Source of the DNA: an uncultured Phycisphaerales bacterium
GTDB lineage: Bacteria > Planctomycetota > Phycisphaerae > Phycisphaerales > UBA1924
Direction of reading: 5' to 3'
Assembly: GCA_937871415.1 (NCBI GenBank)
Contig: CALMQD010000434.1
Location: 1-5,065 of the forward strand
DNA length: 5,065 bases
Within the stretch, counting starts at the first letter, position 1, and each line of letters begins with the position of its first letter. Below, piece by piece: positions 1 to 5,065 of this stretch. The translations under genes and the position numbers were made by a program. The notes under the pieces were generated by a model that saw nothing but the letters and a program-made list of their open reading frames with translations, searched no databases and had not been told where the DNA came from.

Positions 1-2
1 TC

Positions 3-908
3 GCGATGTACCAGGACAATCCGTTCTGGGTGCTCTACGAGCGCACAATGGAGGTTCATTACGGCGCCCCCCCGCCCCCCCCGCCAGCCTCCGCCGGCGG
101 GGACTCGGGCGCGGAGGCCGACCTGTCGGGGATGCACACGCTCGGGCACCGCGTGCTGGGCACCTCGGCGTCGATCAGCGCGCTGACCAGCCAGCAGATG
201 AGCGACTACTTCCGCGCGCGGTACTCCGCCGACAACACGGTCGTGTCGCTGGCGGGGCGCGTCGACTTCGACCGGGCGGTGGAGGAGATCGCGGGGATGT
301 GCGGGTCGTGGCAGACCACCGGCGCGACGCGCGACACGCGCACGCCGGCGACGCGCGACGCGGTGTTCACGCTGCGCGACAAGAAGGTCAACCGCGGGTA
401 CGCGCTCATGCTCACCCCCGGGCCCAGCGCCACCGACGAGCGCCGTTACGCCGCGAGCCTCGCGGCGCAGGTCCTGGGCGGGTCGGACAACTCGCGCCTG
501 CACTGGGCGCTCATCGAGACCGGCATCGCGGAGGACGCCGAGTGCGCCTACGACCCGCGCGACGGGTGCGGGGACTTCCTGGTGTATGTCTCGGCCGACC
601 CGGAGCGGCTGGAGGAGGTGTGGTCGATCGTCGAGCGGGAGATCGACAACCTCGGCGCGAGCCTGACGGAGGACGACCTCGACAAGATCCGCAGCAAAAT
701 CGCGACGGGCATCACGCTGGCGGGCGAGCGCCCGGGCGGGCGGATGCAGCGTCTGGGGCGGCAGTGGCTGTACCAGGGCCGGTACACAACGCTGGAGGAA
801 GAGCTCGAGCGGGTCAACCGCGTGACGGTCGGCGAGGTGCGCACGCTGCTGAGCGATCTGCGCGCGATGCGGCCGCGGACGGTCGGACGCCTGCTCCCCG
901 CGGAGTGA
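3..908 (+). CDS. M16-family zinc peptidase, C-terminal part (5' end outside window)
   Basis: This is the C-terminal part of an M16 (pitrilysin/insulinase/processing-peptidase type) protein. The frame is already open at the left edge, so the Met at base 6 is internal. The visible protein begins in the family motif MYQDNP, which in M16 enzymes follows the HxxEH zinc site by some 70 residues, so the catalytic residues cannot be checked here. Numbering from that Met, residues 44-88 (GHRVLGT, then RYSADNTVVSLAG) finish the first half-domain. Residues 120-300 form the second M16 half, with LGGSDNSRL at 157-165 and the helical TEDDLDKIRSKI at 221-232. Two oddities are visible. Residues 21-43 are a Pro/Ala/Gly-rich insert beginning with six prolines. 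The usual RGLAY stretch after LGG..SRL is replaced by TGIAED. The gene ends 22 bp from the convergent propeller gene. Family assignment is confident; substrate and activity are unknown, and an inactive M16 subunit is possible. Confidence 0.88.
   Translation, partial: AMYQDNPFWVLYERTMEVHYGAPPPPPPASAGGDSGAEADLSGMHTLGHRVLGTSASISALTSQQMSDYFRARYSADNTVVSLAGRVDFDRAVEEIAGMCGSWQTTGATRDTRTPATRDAVFTLRDKKVNRGYALMLTPGPSATDERRYAASLAAQVLGGSDNSRLHWALIETGIAEDAECAYDPRDGCGDFLVYVSADPERLEEVWSIVEREIDNLGASLTEDDLDKIRSKIATGITLAGERPGGRMQRLGRQWLYQGRYTTLEEELERVNRVTVGEVRTLLSDLRAMRPRTVGRLLPAE
67..82 (+). repeat. Paired C homopolymer tracts (C7-G-C8) coding for polyproline
   Basis: Seven C residues (67-73), one G, then eight C residues (75-82) lie inside the M16 peptidase frame and encode most of a six-proline run. 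Homopolymers of this length can slip during replication, and a change of one base would frameshift the gene. The run sits between the conserved segments MYQDNP and GHRVLGT, where family members normally have only a few residues. Confidence 0.85.
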
Positions 909-934
909 TCGATCCGGGGGCGGGCGGAGATCAC
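905..934. terminator. Inverted repeat spanning both convergent stop codons; possible weak bidirectional terminator
   Basis: GTGATC at 905-910 is repeated in inverse as GATCAC at 929-934, with an 18-nt G-rich loop between them. The plus-strand stop TGA (906-908) and the minus-strand stop (931-933) both lie inside the arms. The position between two convergent genes suits a shared terminator. The stem has only six base pairs and neither side has a T-tract, so it may equally be chance. Confidence 0.25.
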
Positions 935-2406
935 GGACAGCCGGCGAACCAGGCGTCGAGGTACATGTACAGATCGGTGACGTCGACCAGGCCCGAGGCG
1001 TTCAGGTCCGCCAGGCAAGCCGGGACGTGGGCGTAGGTCCAGTTGCTGAAGACCGCGCCGCACCCGTTGGAGACGCGGAGGCGGTAGACGCCGCTCTGGC
1101 CGGCGAGCGCGGGCCCGAGCGAGAGCTGGTTCGTGGCGCTGCCGCTGACGCCGAAACCGTCGCTAACGGGCGTGTCGCCGCGGAACCAGCGGTAGGAGAG
1201 GGGCGAGGTTCCGGAGGAGGCCGCGGCGGCGGTGAGGCGGACGACACTGCCCGGCGCGCCGCTGGCGGGTTCGGGCTGCAGCGTAAAGCGGAGCACCTCG
1301 GTCTGGTTGGTCAGGAGCGACATCTCGCTCTGGAACCCGGCGCAGGCGACGTCGAGCAGGCCGTCGCGGCTCAGGTCGGCCAGCACGACGCACGCGGGCT
1401 GGTTCCCGACGTTCACCGAAAGGGGCGCGCGGAAGCGTCCGTTGCCCAGTCCAGGGAGCACCGAGAGCGAGCCCGACTGGAAGTTGGCGACGACCAGGTC
1501 GGTCCACCCGTCGTTGTTGAGGTCGCCCGCGCCGATGCTCTGCGGGCTGACGCCGACGTCGAAGGTCTCGGCGGGGGCGAAGGTGCCGTCGGCGTTGCAG
1601 AGCAGGACCGCGATCGACCCGTCGTCGTTGTTGGCGCAGAGGAGGTCGGGGCGCGAGTCGCCGTTGACGTCTGCGGCGGTCAGGCCGCGCGGCGTGCCGC
1701 CGCAGGCGTAGTCGACGCGCGGCGCGAAGTTGGCGTTGCCGGTGTTGAGCAGCACGGAGATGGTGAAGTTGGCGAAGTTGCCCGCGGCGAGGTCGACGCG
1801 TCCGTCGCCGTTGAAGTCGGCCGCGACGAGCGCGAGGGAGCCGGAGCCGATGCCGACGGTGCGTCGCGGTTCGAAGGAGCCGTCGGGTTTGGCGATGAGG
1901 AGCGAGACGGTCGAGGCGCCGAAGTTGGCGACGGCGAGGTCGTTGCGGCCGTCGTTGTTCAGGTCCGCGGCGACAACCCAGAAGGGGCTGGGACCTGCCT
2001 GGAGCACGGTGGGTGTCGGGAGCGCTGCGCCGCCGCCGCCCACGAGCGCATCGGTCCAGAGCGTGAGGGTCGACGATGTGAAGTTGGTGGCGATGAGGTC
2101 TGGAGACGGCCCGCCGGTGACGTTGGCGATGGCGACGCAACTGGCGCCGGTCACGGAGTTGACGAGCGTGCGCGCCGAGAACCCGCCGGCGGGCTGCCCG
2201 AGCCAGTACGCAAGCGAGTTCGCGCTGCTGTTGGCGGTGACCAGGTCGAGACGCCCGTCGGCGTTGATGTCGCCGGCGGCGACGCAGTACGACCCGGCGC
2301 CGGAGGTGATCGCCTGGCGCGGTCCGAAGGCGATGGGGCAACCCTGGGCTGTCGCGCGCTGCGCGCCGACGGTGAGAAGCCACGCGGCAGCGAGCGTCCG
2401 GAGCAC
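931..2406 (-). CDS. Secreted seven-bladed FG-GAP/VCBS propeller protein with Ig-like and single dockerin-like C-terminal motif
   Basis: This is a predicted exported protein of about 491 residues. The chosen GTG start (2406-2404) gives a compact signal peptide: MLRT, a hydrophobic LAAAWLLTVGA core and an ATA cleavage site after residue 20. A GGAAG sits six bases upstream. In-frame ATG (2475) and TTG (2508) starts would add 23 or 34 residues of Pro/Thr/Ser-rich sequence before the signal core. Seven FG-GAP/VCBS units follow, with motif starts at residues 45, 94, 147, 196, 245, 294 and 343 (such as ADLNNDGRNDL and ADFNGDGRVDL). They predict an integrin-alpha-like seven-bladed beta-propeller with Ca-binding loops. 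Unit 2 has lost the DxNxDG acidic loop. Residues about 371-463 resemble an Ig-like domain (PLSYRWF, SGVYRLRVSNGCG). Residues 464-491 form one dockerin-like Ca loop, ADLNASGLVDVTDL, then LDAWFAGCP. No enzyme motif is visible. The role is probably surface or extracellular binding, and the ligand is unknown. Confidence 0.85.
   Translation of the reverse strand: MLRTLAAAWLLTVGAQRATAQGCPIAFGPRQAITSGAGSYCVAAGDINADGRLDLVTANSSANSLAYWLGQPAGGFSARTLVNSVTGASCVAIANVTGGPSPDLIATNFTSSTLTLWTDALVGGGGAALPTPTVLQAGPSPFWVVAADLNNDGRNDLAVANFGASTVSLLIAKPDGSFEPRRTVGIGSGSLALVAADFNGDGRVDLAAGNFANFTISVLLNTGNANFAPRVDYACGGTPRGLTAADVNGDSRPDLLCANNDDGSIAVLLCNADGTFAPAETFDVGVSPQSIGAGDLNNDGWTDLVVANFQSGSLSVLPGLGNGRFRAPLSVNVGNQPACVVLADLSRDGLLDVACAGFQSEMSLLTNQTEVLRFTLQPEPASGAPGSVVRLTAAAASSGTSPLSYRWFRGDTPVSDGFGVSGSATNQLSLGPALAGQSGVYRLRVSNGCGAVFSNWTYAHVPACLADLNASGLVDVTDLYMYLDAWFAGCP
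934..1017 (-). other. Single dockerin-like half repeat ending in Gly-Cys-Pro
   Basis: The last 28 residues of the propeller protein hold one EF-hand-like calcium loop with D, N, S, D and D at loop positions 1, 3, 5, 9 and 12, followed by YMYLDAWFAGCP and the stop. Known dockerins, and the C-terminal modules I recall from exported Phycisphaerales proteins, carry two such repeats. Here only one is present, flanked by cysteines (residues 464 and 490). A sorting or anchoring role is inferred from the terminal position only. Confidence 0.6.
1342..2290 (-). repeat. Seven FG-GAP/VCBS coding repeats, 147-bp period
   Basis: The motif cores lie at 2274-2242, 2127-2095, 1968-1936, 1821-1789, 1674-1642, 1527-1495 and 1380-1348. 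Spacing is 147 bp (49 codons) in five of six intervals and 159 bp between units 2 and 3, where four extra codons in a Gly/Ala-rich stretch fall. The DNA of the units has diverged but keeps recognisable blocks for the DxNxDGxxDL loop. This is a protein-repeat array within a gene, not an intergenic repeat. Confidence 0.85.
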
Positions 2407-2474
2407 TTCGTGCTTCCAGGACGATTCCGTTCCCGCGCTTGGCGGGGTCGTCGGCCTCGTCAACCCAGCAGGCA

Positions 2475-2525
2475 TCACGTCGTCTCGGCTCGGGATCCCC
2501 ACGAACAAGGCACGCGGACTTTCAT
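2475..2525 (-). other. Possible 16-codon leader frame overlapping an upstream start of the propeller gene
   Basis: An ATG at 2525-2523 opens a 16-residue frame (MKVRVPCSWGSRAETT) whose TGA shares its final A with the alternative ATG start of the propeller gene at 2475, giving the TGATG arrangement typical of coupled translation. The ATG lies in the loop of the 2514-2540 hairpin. An AGGG precedes it with no spacing, which is not a normal ribosome site. It may be chance; no run of regulatory codons is seen. Confidence 0.15.
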
Positions 2526-2540
2526 CCCTGGGAAGTCCGC
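2514..2540 (-). promoter_or_regulatory. Perfect 8-bp hairpin in leader of propeller gene
   Basis: GCGGACTT and AAGTCCGC form a perfect 8-bp stem (2514-2521 with 2533-2540) around an 11-nt loop. It lies about 110 bases upstream of the GTG start and about 40 upstream of the alternative ATG. If transcribed it would be a stable leader structure; if not, it could be a dyad operator. No T-tract follows it on either strand, so a terminator or attenuator is not supported. Confidence 0.4.
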
Positions 2541-2557
2541 AGCCTACCGCATGAGCG

Positions 2558-2574
2558 CCCGTTCATCGAACGGG
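2558..2574 (-). promoter_or_regulatory. Perfect 7-bp palindrome CCCGTTC-N3-GAACGGG
   Basis: The arms 2558-2564 and 2568-2574 match perfectly around a 3-nt centre, 17 bases upstream (in the minus-strand sense) of the other hairpin. The 17-bp dyad has a size suited to a dimeric repressor site and also to a tight RNA hairpin. The AT-richer TTTTCGAATT flank just upstream would suit a promoter region. The binding factor is unknown. Confidence 0.4.
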
Positions 2575-2661
2575 AATTCGAAAAGAGTCCAACTCCCGGG
2601 GGGCCGAGAGCCTGCGCGCAGCAATTACCCGCCTCTTCGCGGACTCGGACCCGAACAATGT

Positions 2662-2688
2662 CCGATAACCCACTGAGGATGGGATCGG
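2662..2688 (-). terminator. Candidate terminator hairpin after CvpA-like gene
   Basis: CCGAT (2662-2666) pairs with ATCGG (2684-2688) and CCCA (2669-2672) with TGGG (2680-2683), giving nine base pairs with a two-base bulge and a 7-nt loop. It begins about 80 bases past the stop of the CvpA-like gene on the minus strand and is followed there by ACATTGTT, only mildly T-rich. The C-rich transcript just before it would also suit Rho-dependent ending. Confidence 0.3.
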
Positions 2689-2767
2689 TCGGGAGCGGAG
2701 CGCGGAGCCCTGCACGGCGAGGCGCGCGGGCGGCCTGGACCGAGCGGGGCGAAAGGGCGCGGCGGAT

Positions 2768-4552
2768 TCAGCGCGGGGCGTCGATCGTGGGCTTGAAGGT
2801 CACGACGGCCTTCTCGCCGATCGCGAAGTGCTTGAGTTTGGCGCCGCGCGAGATGCGGTAGATGAGCGTGATCTTGTTGGCCGGGGTCGAGGGCGAGATG
2901 CGCACCATCGGGTCCTCGGTGAGCGAGCGGATCGGTGTCTGCGGGGTGAACTGGAACCAGACCTCGTTGGATCCTTCGAAGACGTAGCCGATGGGGGTGT
3001 AGACCTGGCCGCCTTCGTCGACGAAGACCGGGGGCTGGTCGCGGTTCTCGACGGACTGGACGCGCGTGGACATGAGGCCGAACTCGGGGTTGCGCGAGTC
3101 CATGTCGACCATCATGATGGCGGTGTCTTCGCCGTCGTCGAAGTTGCGGACCTGGAGCTGGCGGTCGATGCCGCGGTTCTGCAGGTCCTGAGCCTGGAAC
3201 TTGCCGGAGCCGCCGACGATTTTGCCGGCGTCGTTGATCTCGAGCCCTCGGAGGTCGTCCTTCTGGAGCATCATGCCGAAGGGGAGGCCGTTGGAGAAGC
3301 GGAGGTAGGGATTGTCCTGCGTGGGGTTCCACTTGATGGTGGGCGTGGAGGCGGTGTCGAGGACGAGTTTTCTGGAAGCGATGGAACGGGAGGTGACGGC
3401 GGCGTCTCGGGCCGCGACGCCGGCAAACTCGGTCACTTCGTTGGCGGGCGGGAGGGCGGCCCGCATGCCCTTGACGACGATCGCCAGGGGCGTGTAGCCG
3501 GCGGGCACGGGGAACTCGAAGGCCATCGGGGCCTCGTCGCCGCCGCCGACGGAGGAGATGAAGGTCTGGGGCGCATCGAAGCGCCATCGCCCGAGGCGCC
3601 CGGAGGTTCCGTCCGCGGGGGAGATGACGGCGGCGGGCTGGATGCCGATCGAGCGTCCCTCGGACTCGTTGCGTGCGATGAGGCGGACCTGGGGCGCGCC
3701 GACGACGATGCGCCCGGACTTTTCCTTGGCGAGTGAGTCGAACTGCACGACCACGCCCTCGAGCGTCGCGGGCGCGCCCTGCACGTCGGGCGCGGTGTAG
3801 GTGTACGACTGCTTGCGCTCGGGGTGGAACGTGTCGGCGAGGACGTTCTTGTCTTTCACGCGGTAGCGCGAGAGCACGGTGAAGTTCTTGCCGGTCGAGA
3901 CCTTGTCGGTGTTCAGGCCGACGACGTGGCGCGAGCCGCCCTCGGGCGGCGGGAAGGTGAGGCGGAGGATCGGGCCCTCGTCGGCGAGGTTCGGACGCCA
4001 CTTGGAGAGGGTCTCGCCCGAGTCGGGGAAGAAGGTGCTGTCGGCGAGCATGGTGAAGAAGTTGGCGGTGATCGTGTCGGCGCGGGTCACGAGGTTGGAC
4101 TGGCGGACGATCGAGCCGTTGCCCTCGAACTCCATGGGCTGGTAGGGCAGGCCGACGATGCTGGACTTGGTGGGGAGATAGCCCAGGGCCAGCACGAGCA
4201 CGCCGCAGGTGATGAAGCCGGTGACGACGCCGCAGAGCCCGCCGCCGACCATGTTCGTGACGGTGTCGAAGTCGAGGTTGGCGCGGATGATCGAGTCGAC
4301 GATGGGGCGGAGGACGGCGATGGTGAGCCCGAAGGGCACGAGCAGGCCGAGGGTCCATGCCAGGTCGATGACCGGGGTCTCCTTCGGGTCGACGAGCCCC
4401 ATGATGAAGTAGGTGCAGGGCTCCCAGAGTGCGAAGGCGACGGCCGCGGCGATCAGGCAGCAGACCAGGTGCAGGAACGCGGAGAAGAACCCGCGCGCCG
4501 CCCAGAGGTACGCGATGATCAGGATGATGACGATGGTGATGATGTCGGCCAT
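2768..4552 (-). CDS. CvpA-like four-helix membrane protein with large extracytoplasmic C-terminal region
   Basis: This is a predicted inner-membrane protein of 594 residues. The ATG at 4552 opens MADIITIVI; only a weak GAAG lies upstream, but the first helix starts at once, which supports this start. Hydrophobic segments at about residues 3-19, 22-43, 62-82 and 103-126, with the Gly-rich NMVGGGLCGVVTG turn at 100-112, match the layout of CvpA (colicin V production) family proteins, which normally end near 160-180 residues. Here about 430 further residues follow. They are hydrophilic and beta-rich in appearance, with many Phe/Tyr/Val alternations (SYTYTAP 249-255, PMAFEFPVPAGYTPLAIVV 342-360, EVWFQFTPQTPIRSL 530-544). 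I recognise no domain in them. By analogy with CvpA-anchored proteins this part should lie outside the membrane. It follows the ATPase gene after 117 bp on the same strand. The N-terminal family call is fairly firm; the function of the whole is unknown. Confidence 0.75.
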   Translation of the reverse strand: MADIITIVIILIIAYLWAARGFFSAFLHLVCCLIAAAVAFALWEPCTYFIMGLVDPKETPVIDLAWTLGLLVPFGLTIAVLRPIVDSIIRANLDFDTVTNMVGGGLCGVVTGFITCGVLVLALGYLPTKSSIVGLPYQPMEFEGNGSIVRQSNLVTRADTITANFFTMLADSTFFPDSGETLSKWRPNLADEGPILRLTFPPPEGGSRHVVGLNTDKVSTGKNFTVLSRYRVKDKNVLADTFHPERKQSYTYTAPDVQGAPATLEGVVVQFDSLAKEKSGRIVVGAPQVRLIARNESEGRSIGIQPAAVISPADGTSGRLGRWRFDAPQTFISSVGGGDEAPMAFEFPVPAGYTPLAIVVKGMRAALPPANEVTEFAGVAARDAAVTSRSIASRKLVLDTASTPTIKWNPTQDNPYLRFSNGLPFGMMLQKDDLRGLEINDAGKIVGGSGKFQAQDLQNRGIDRQLQVRNFDDGEDTAIMMVDMDSRNPEFGLMSTRVQSVENRDQPPVFVDEGGQVYTPIGYVFEGSNEVWFQFTPQTPIRSLTEDPMVRISPSTPANKITLIYRISRGAKLKHFAIGEKAVVTFKPTIDAPR

Positions 4553-4669
4553 GGATCGTGCTTCGGTGTAAGGCCGCGCGGCGGGTGCGGGCGGGATGCG
4601 CGGCTGGGGATCGGGACGGGCTCGGGCGTGGGATCGGGGAGGAGGACGGGCCGGCGGGGCCGGAGTGGA
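4553..4669 (-). other. C-rich intergenic stretch between ATPase and CvpA-like genes; possible Rho-dependent termination zone
   Basis: On the minus-strand transcript bases 4660-4561 contain 57 C and 23 G, the C-over-G bias known for Rho loading sites. GGGATCGGG occurs twice on the plus strand (4607-4615 and 4630-4638), a 23-bp direct repeat. No clear promoter for the CvpA-like gene is visible, and its ribosome site is weak. Confidence 0.35.
4651..4663 (-). terminator. Short GC hairpin just after the ATPase stop
   Basis: CCGGC (4651-4655) and GCCGG (4659-4663) form a perfect 5-bp stem around three bases, starting six bases past the ATPase stop codon on the minus strand. There is no T-tract after it. 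It may pause polymerase or protect the 3' end, but it is short and in a GC-rich background. Confidence 0.25.
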
Positions 4670-5065
4670 TCAGCCGGCGGGGTTGGGTGCGGCGGGCTTG
4701 GCCTGGGCACCGTTCGCGGGCGGCGCGGCGGGGGCGCCGCCGGGCGAGGCGACCGGATCGGCCGTGACACGCAGCACCTCTTCGACGCTGGTTACGCCGT
4801 CGACGGCCTTGCGGATCGCGGCGTGCTGGAGGACGGGGAGGGAGCGTTTGCGGAACGCGGCGCGCAGGCCCTGCAGGTTGCCGGTCGAGATGAGGTCGCG
4901 CTCCTCCTTGTCGAGGAAGAAGACCTCGAAGATGCCTTCCTGGCCGACATAGCCCGAGCCCTTGCAGACGGGGCAGACCTCGGGCTTGTTCTTGATGAGG
5001 ACCTGACCGCCCTTCTTGAAGAGCTGGGGCACCTTCGCGTCGCCGGCGCCCATCTTCTTGAGCAT
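4670..5065 (-). CDS. GspE/PulE/PilB-type secretion or pilus ATPase, C-terminal end (5' end outside window)
   Basis: The last 131 residues of a type II secretion/type IV pilus assembly ATPase are visible. The gene continues past the right edge, so the Met at 5065 is internal. CPVCKGSGYVGQEGIFEV (residues 31-48 of the visible part) is the second CxxC of the GspE/PulE zinc module with its GtGYxGR-giyE signature, here with Gln in place of the usual Arg. The first CxxC, Walker A and B lie outside. Residues 56-101 (ERDLISTG, then IRKAVDGVTSVEEVLRVT) are the standard family ending. After it comes an atypical tail of about 30 residues rich in Pro and Ala (102-131). In the cell the hexameric ATPase would work at the inner-membrane face of a pilus or secretion machine; which of the two cannot be decided here. 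Confidence 0.9.
   Translation of the reverse strand: MLKKMGAGDAKVPQLFKKGGQVLIKNKPEVCPVCKGSGYVGQEGIFEVFFLDKEERDLISTGNLQGLRAAFRKRSLPVLQHAAIRKAVDGVTSVEEVLRVTADPVASPGGAPAAPPANGAQAKPAAPNPAG

Larger units (their letters stand above)
2407..2767. other. Intergenic region between CvpA-like gene and propeller gene
   Basis: These 361 bases have no convincing gene. From the propeller side they hold the possible N-terminal extension (to 2475 or 2508), two perfect hairpins (2514-2540 and 2558-2574), a short leader frame, and toward the CvpA-like stop a bulged hairpin at 2662-2688 and a stretch (2691-2767) whose minus-strand transcript is C-rich (41 C to 22 G). A sigma-70-like pair for the propeller gene could start with TTGGAC on the minus strand at 2594-2589, but the -10 match 16-17 bases downstream is poor, so no promoter is called. 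Open frames on the plus strand here read into the antisense of the CvpA-like gene and look like high-GC artefacts. Confidence 0.6.

Noticed and set aside
1342..2290. Regularly spaced repeats as a CRISPR-like or DNA satellite array
   Set aside because: The period is 147 bp, a multiple of three, in frame with a coherent protein motif, and the DNA units are diverged.
1027..2676. Long plus-strand open frame opposite the propeller gene
   Set aside because: The translation is Gly/Arg/Ala/Val/Glu/Asp-rich with no domain. It mirrors the repeats of the real minus-strand gene and is expected from high GC with few stops.
2658..2861. Possible small plus-strand gene starting MSDNPLRMG
   Set aside because: It has no ribosome site, an Arg/Gly-rich composition, and more than a third of it lies antisense to the CvpA-like coding end.
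2768..4165. MarP-like serine protease domain after the CvpA-like anchor
   Set aside because: No GDSGG-type active-site motif and no convincing His/Asp context is visible; VGGSGK at 446-451 is not that motif.
2625..4358. Long minus-strand open frame in another frame over the CvpA-like gene
   Set aside because: Its product is almost wholly Arg/Pro/His/Ala, typical of an off-frame reading of GC-rich coding DNA. The 2768-4552 frame has clear membrane helices.
1..5065. tRNA, rRNA, insertion sequence, attachment site or CRISPR
   Set aside because: I saw no cloverleaf, conserved rRNA core, transposase, terminal repeats or short spaced repeats on either strand.

Overview
The window is very GC-rich (about 70%) and bacterial. 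The gene content fits a planctomycete, probably of the Phycisphaerae/Phycisphaerales type: a large CvpA-like membrane protein, a secreted FG-GAP/VCBS propeller protein ending in a dockerin-like motif closed by Gly-Cys-Pro, a GspE/PilB-type ATPase and an M16 peptidase. The taxonomic call is an inference from these family styles and base composition. No rRNA or marker gene is present.

Layout, left to right. (1) Bases 3-908, plus strand: the C-terminal part of an M16 (pitrilysin/insulinase-type) peptidase whose catalytic HxxEH half lies left of the window. It carries an odd polyproline insert encoded by C7 and C8 runs. (2) Bases 931 to about 2406, minus strand, convergent with the peptidase and only 22 bp from it: a secreted protein with a signal peptide, seven regularly spaced FG-GAP/VCBS units (a predicted seven-bladed beta-propeller), an Ig-like domain and one dockerin-like half repeat. 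(3) Bases 2407-2767: the largest non-coding gap, holding the 5' leader of the propeller gene with two perfect hairpins and the 3' flank of the next gene with a candidate terminator hairpin. (4) Bases 2768-4552, minus strand: a 594-residue protein with a four-helix CvpA-like membrane domain and a long, unrecognised extracytoplasmic region. (5) Bases 4553-4669: a C-rich (on the transcript) intergenic stretch with a small hairpin and a 9-nt direct repeat. (6) Bases 4670-5065, minus strand: the C-terminal end of a GspE/PulE/PilB-type secretion or pilus ATPase running off the right edge.

The three minus-strand genes lie in the order ATPase, CvpA-like protein, propeller protein. Gaps of about 117 and 361 bp with hairpins between them argue against one tight operon. 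A shared theme of envelope and secretion is visible: an assembly/secretion ATPase, a membrane protein with a large outer domain, an exported calcium-binding-type propeller and a peptidase. A functional link among them is not shown by the sequence. I see no CRISPR array, mobile element, tRNA, rRNA or clear defence system. The least explained parts are the large outer domain of the CvpA-like protein, the leader hairpins before the propeller gene, and the polyproline insert in the peptidase.
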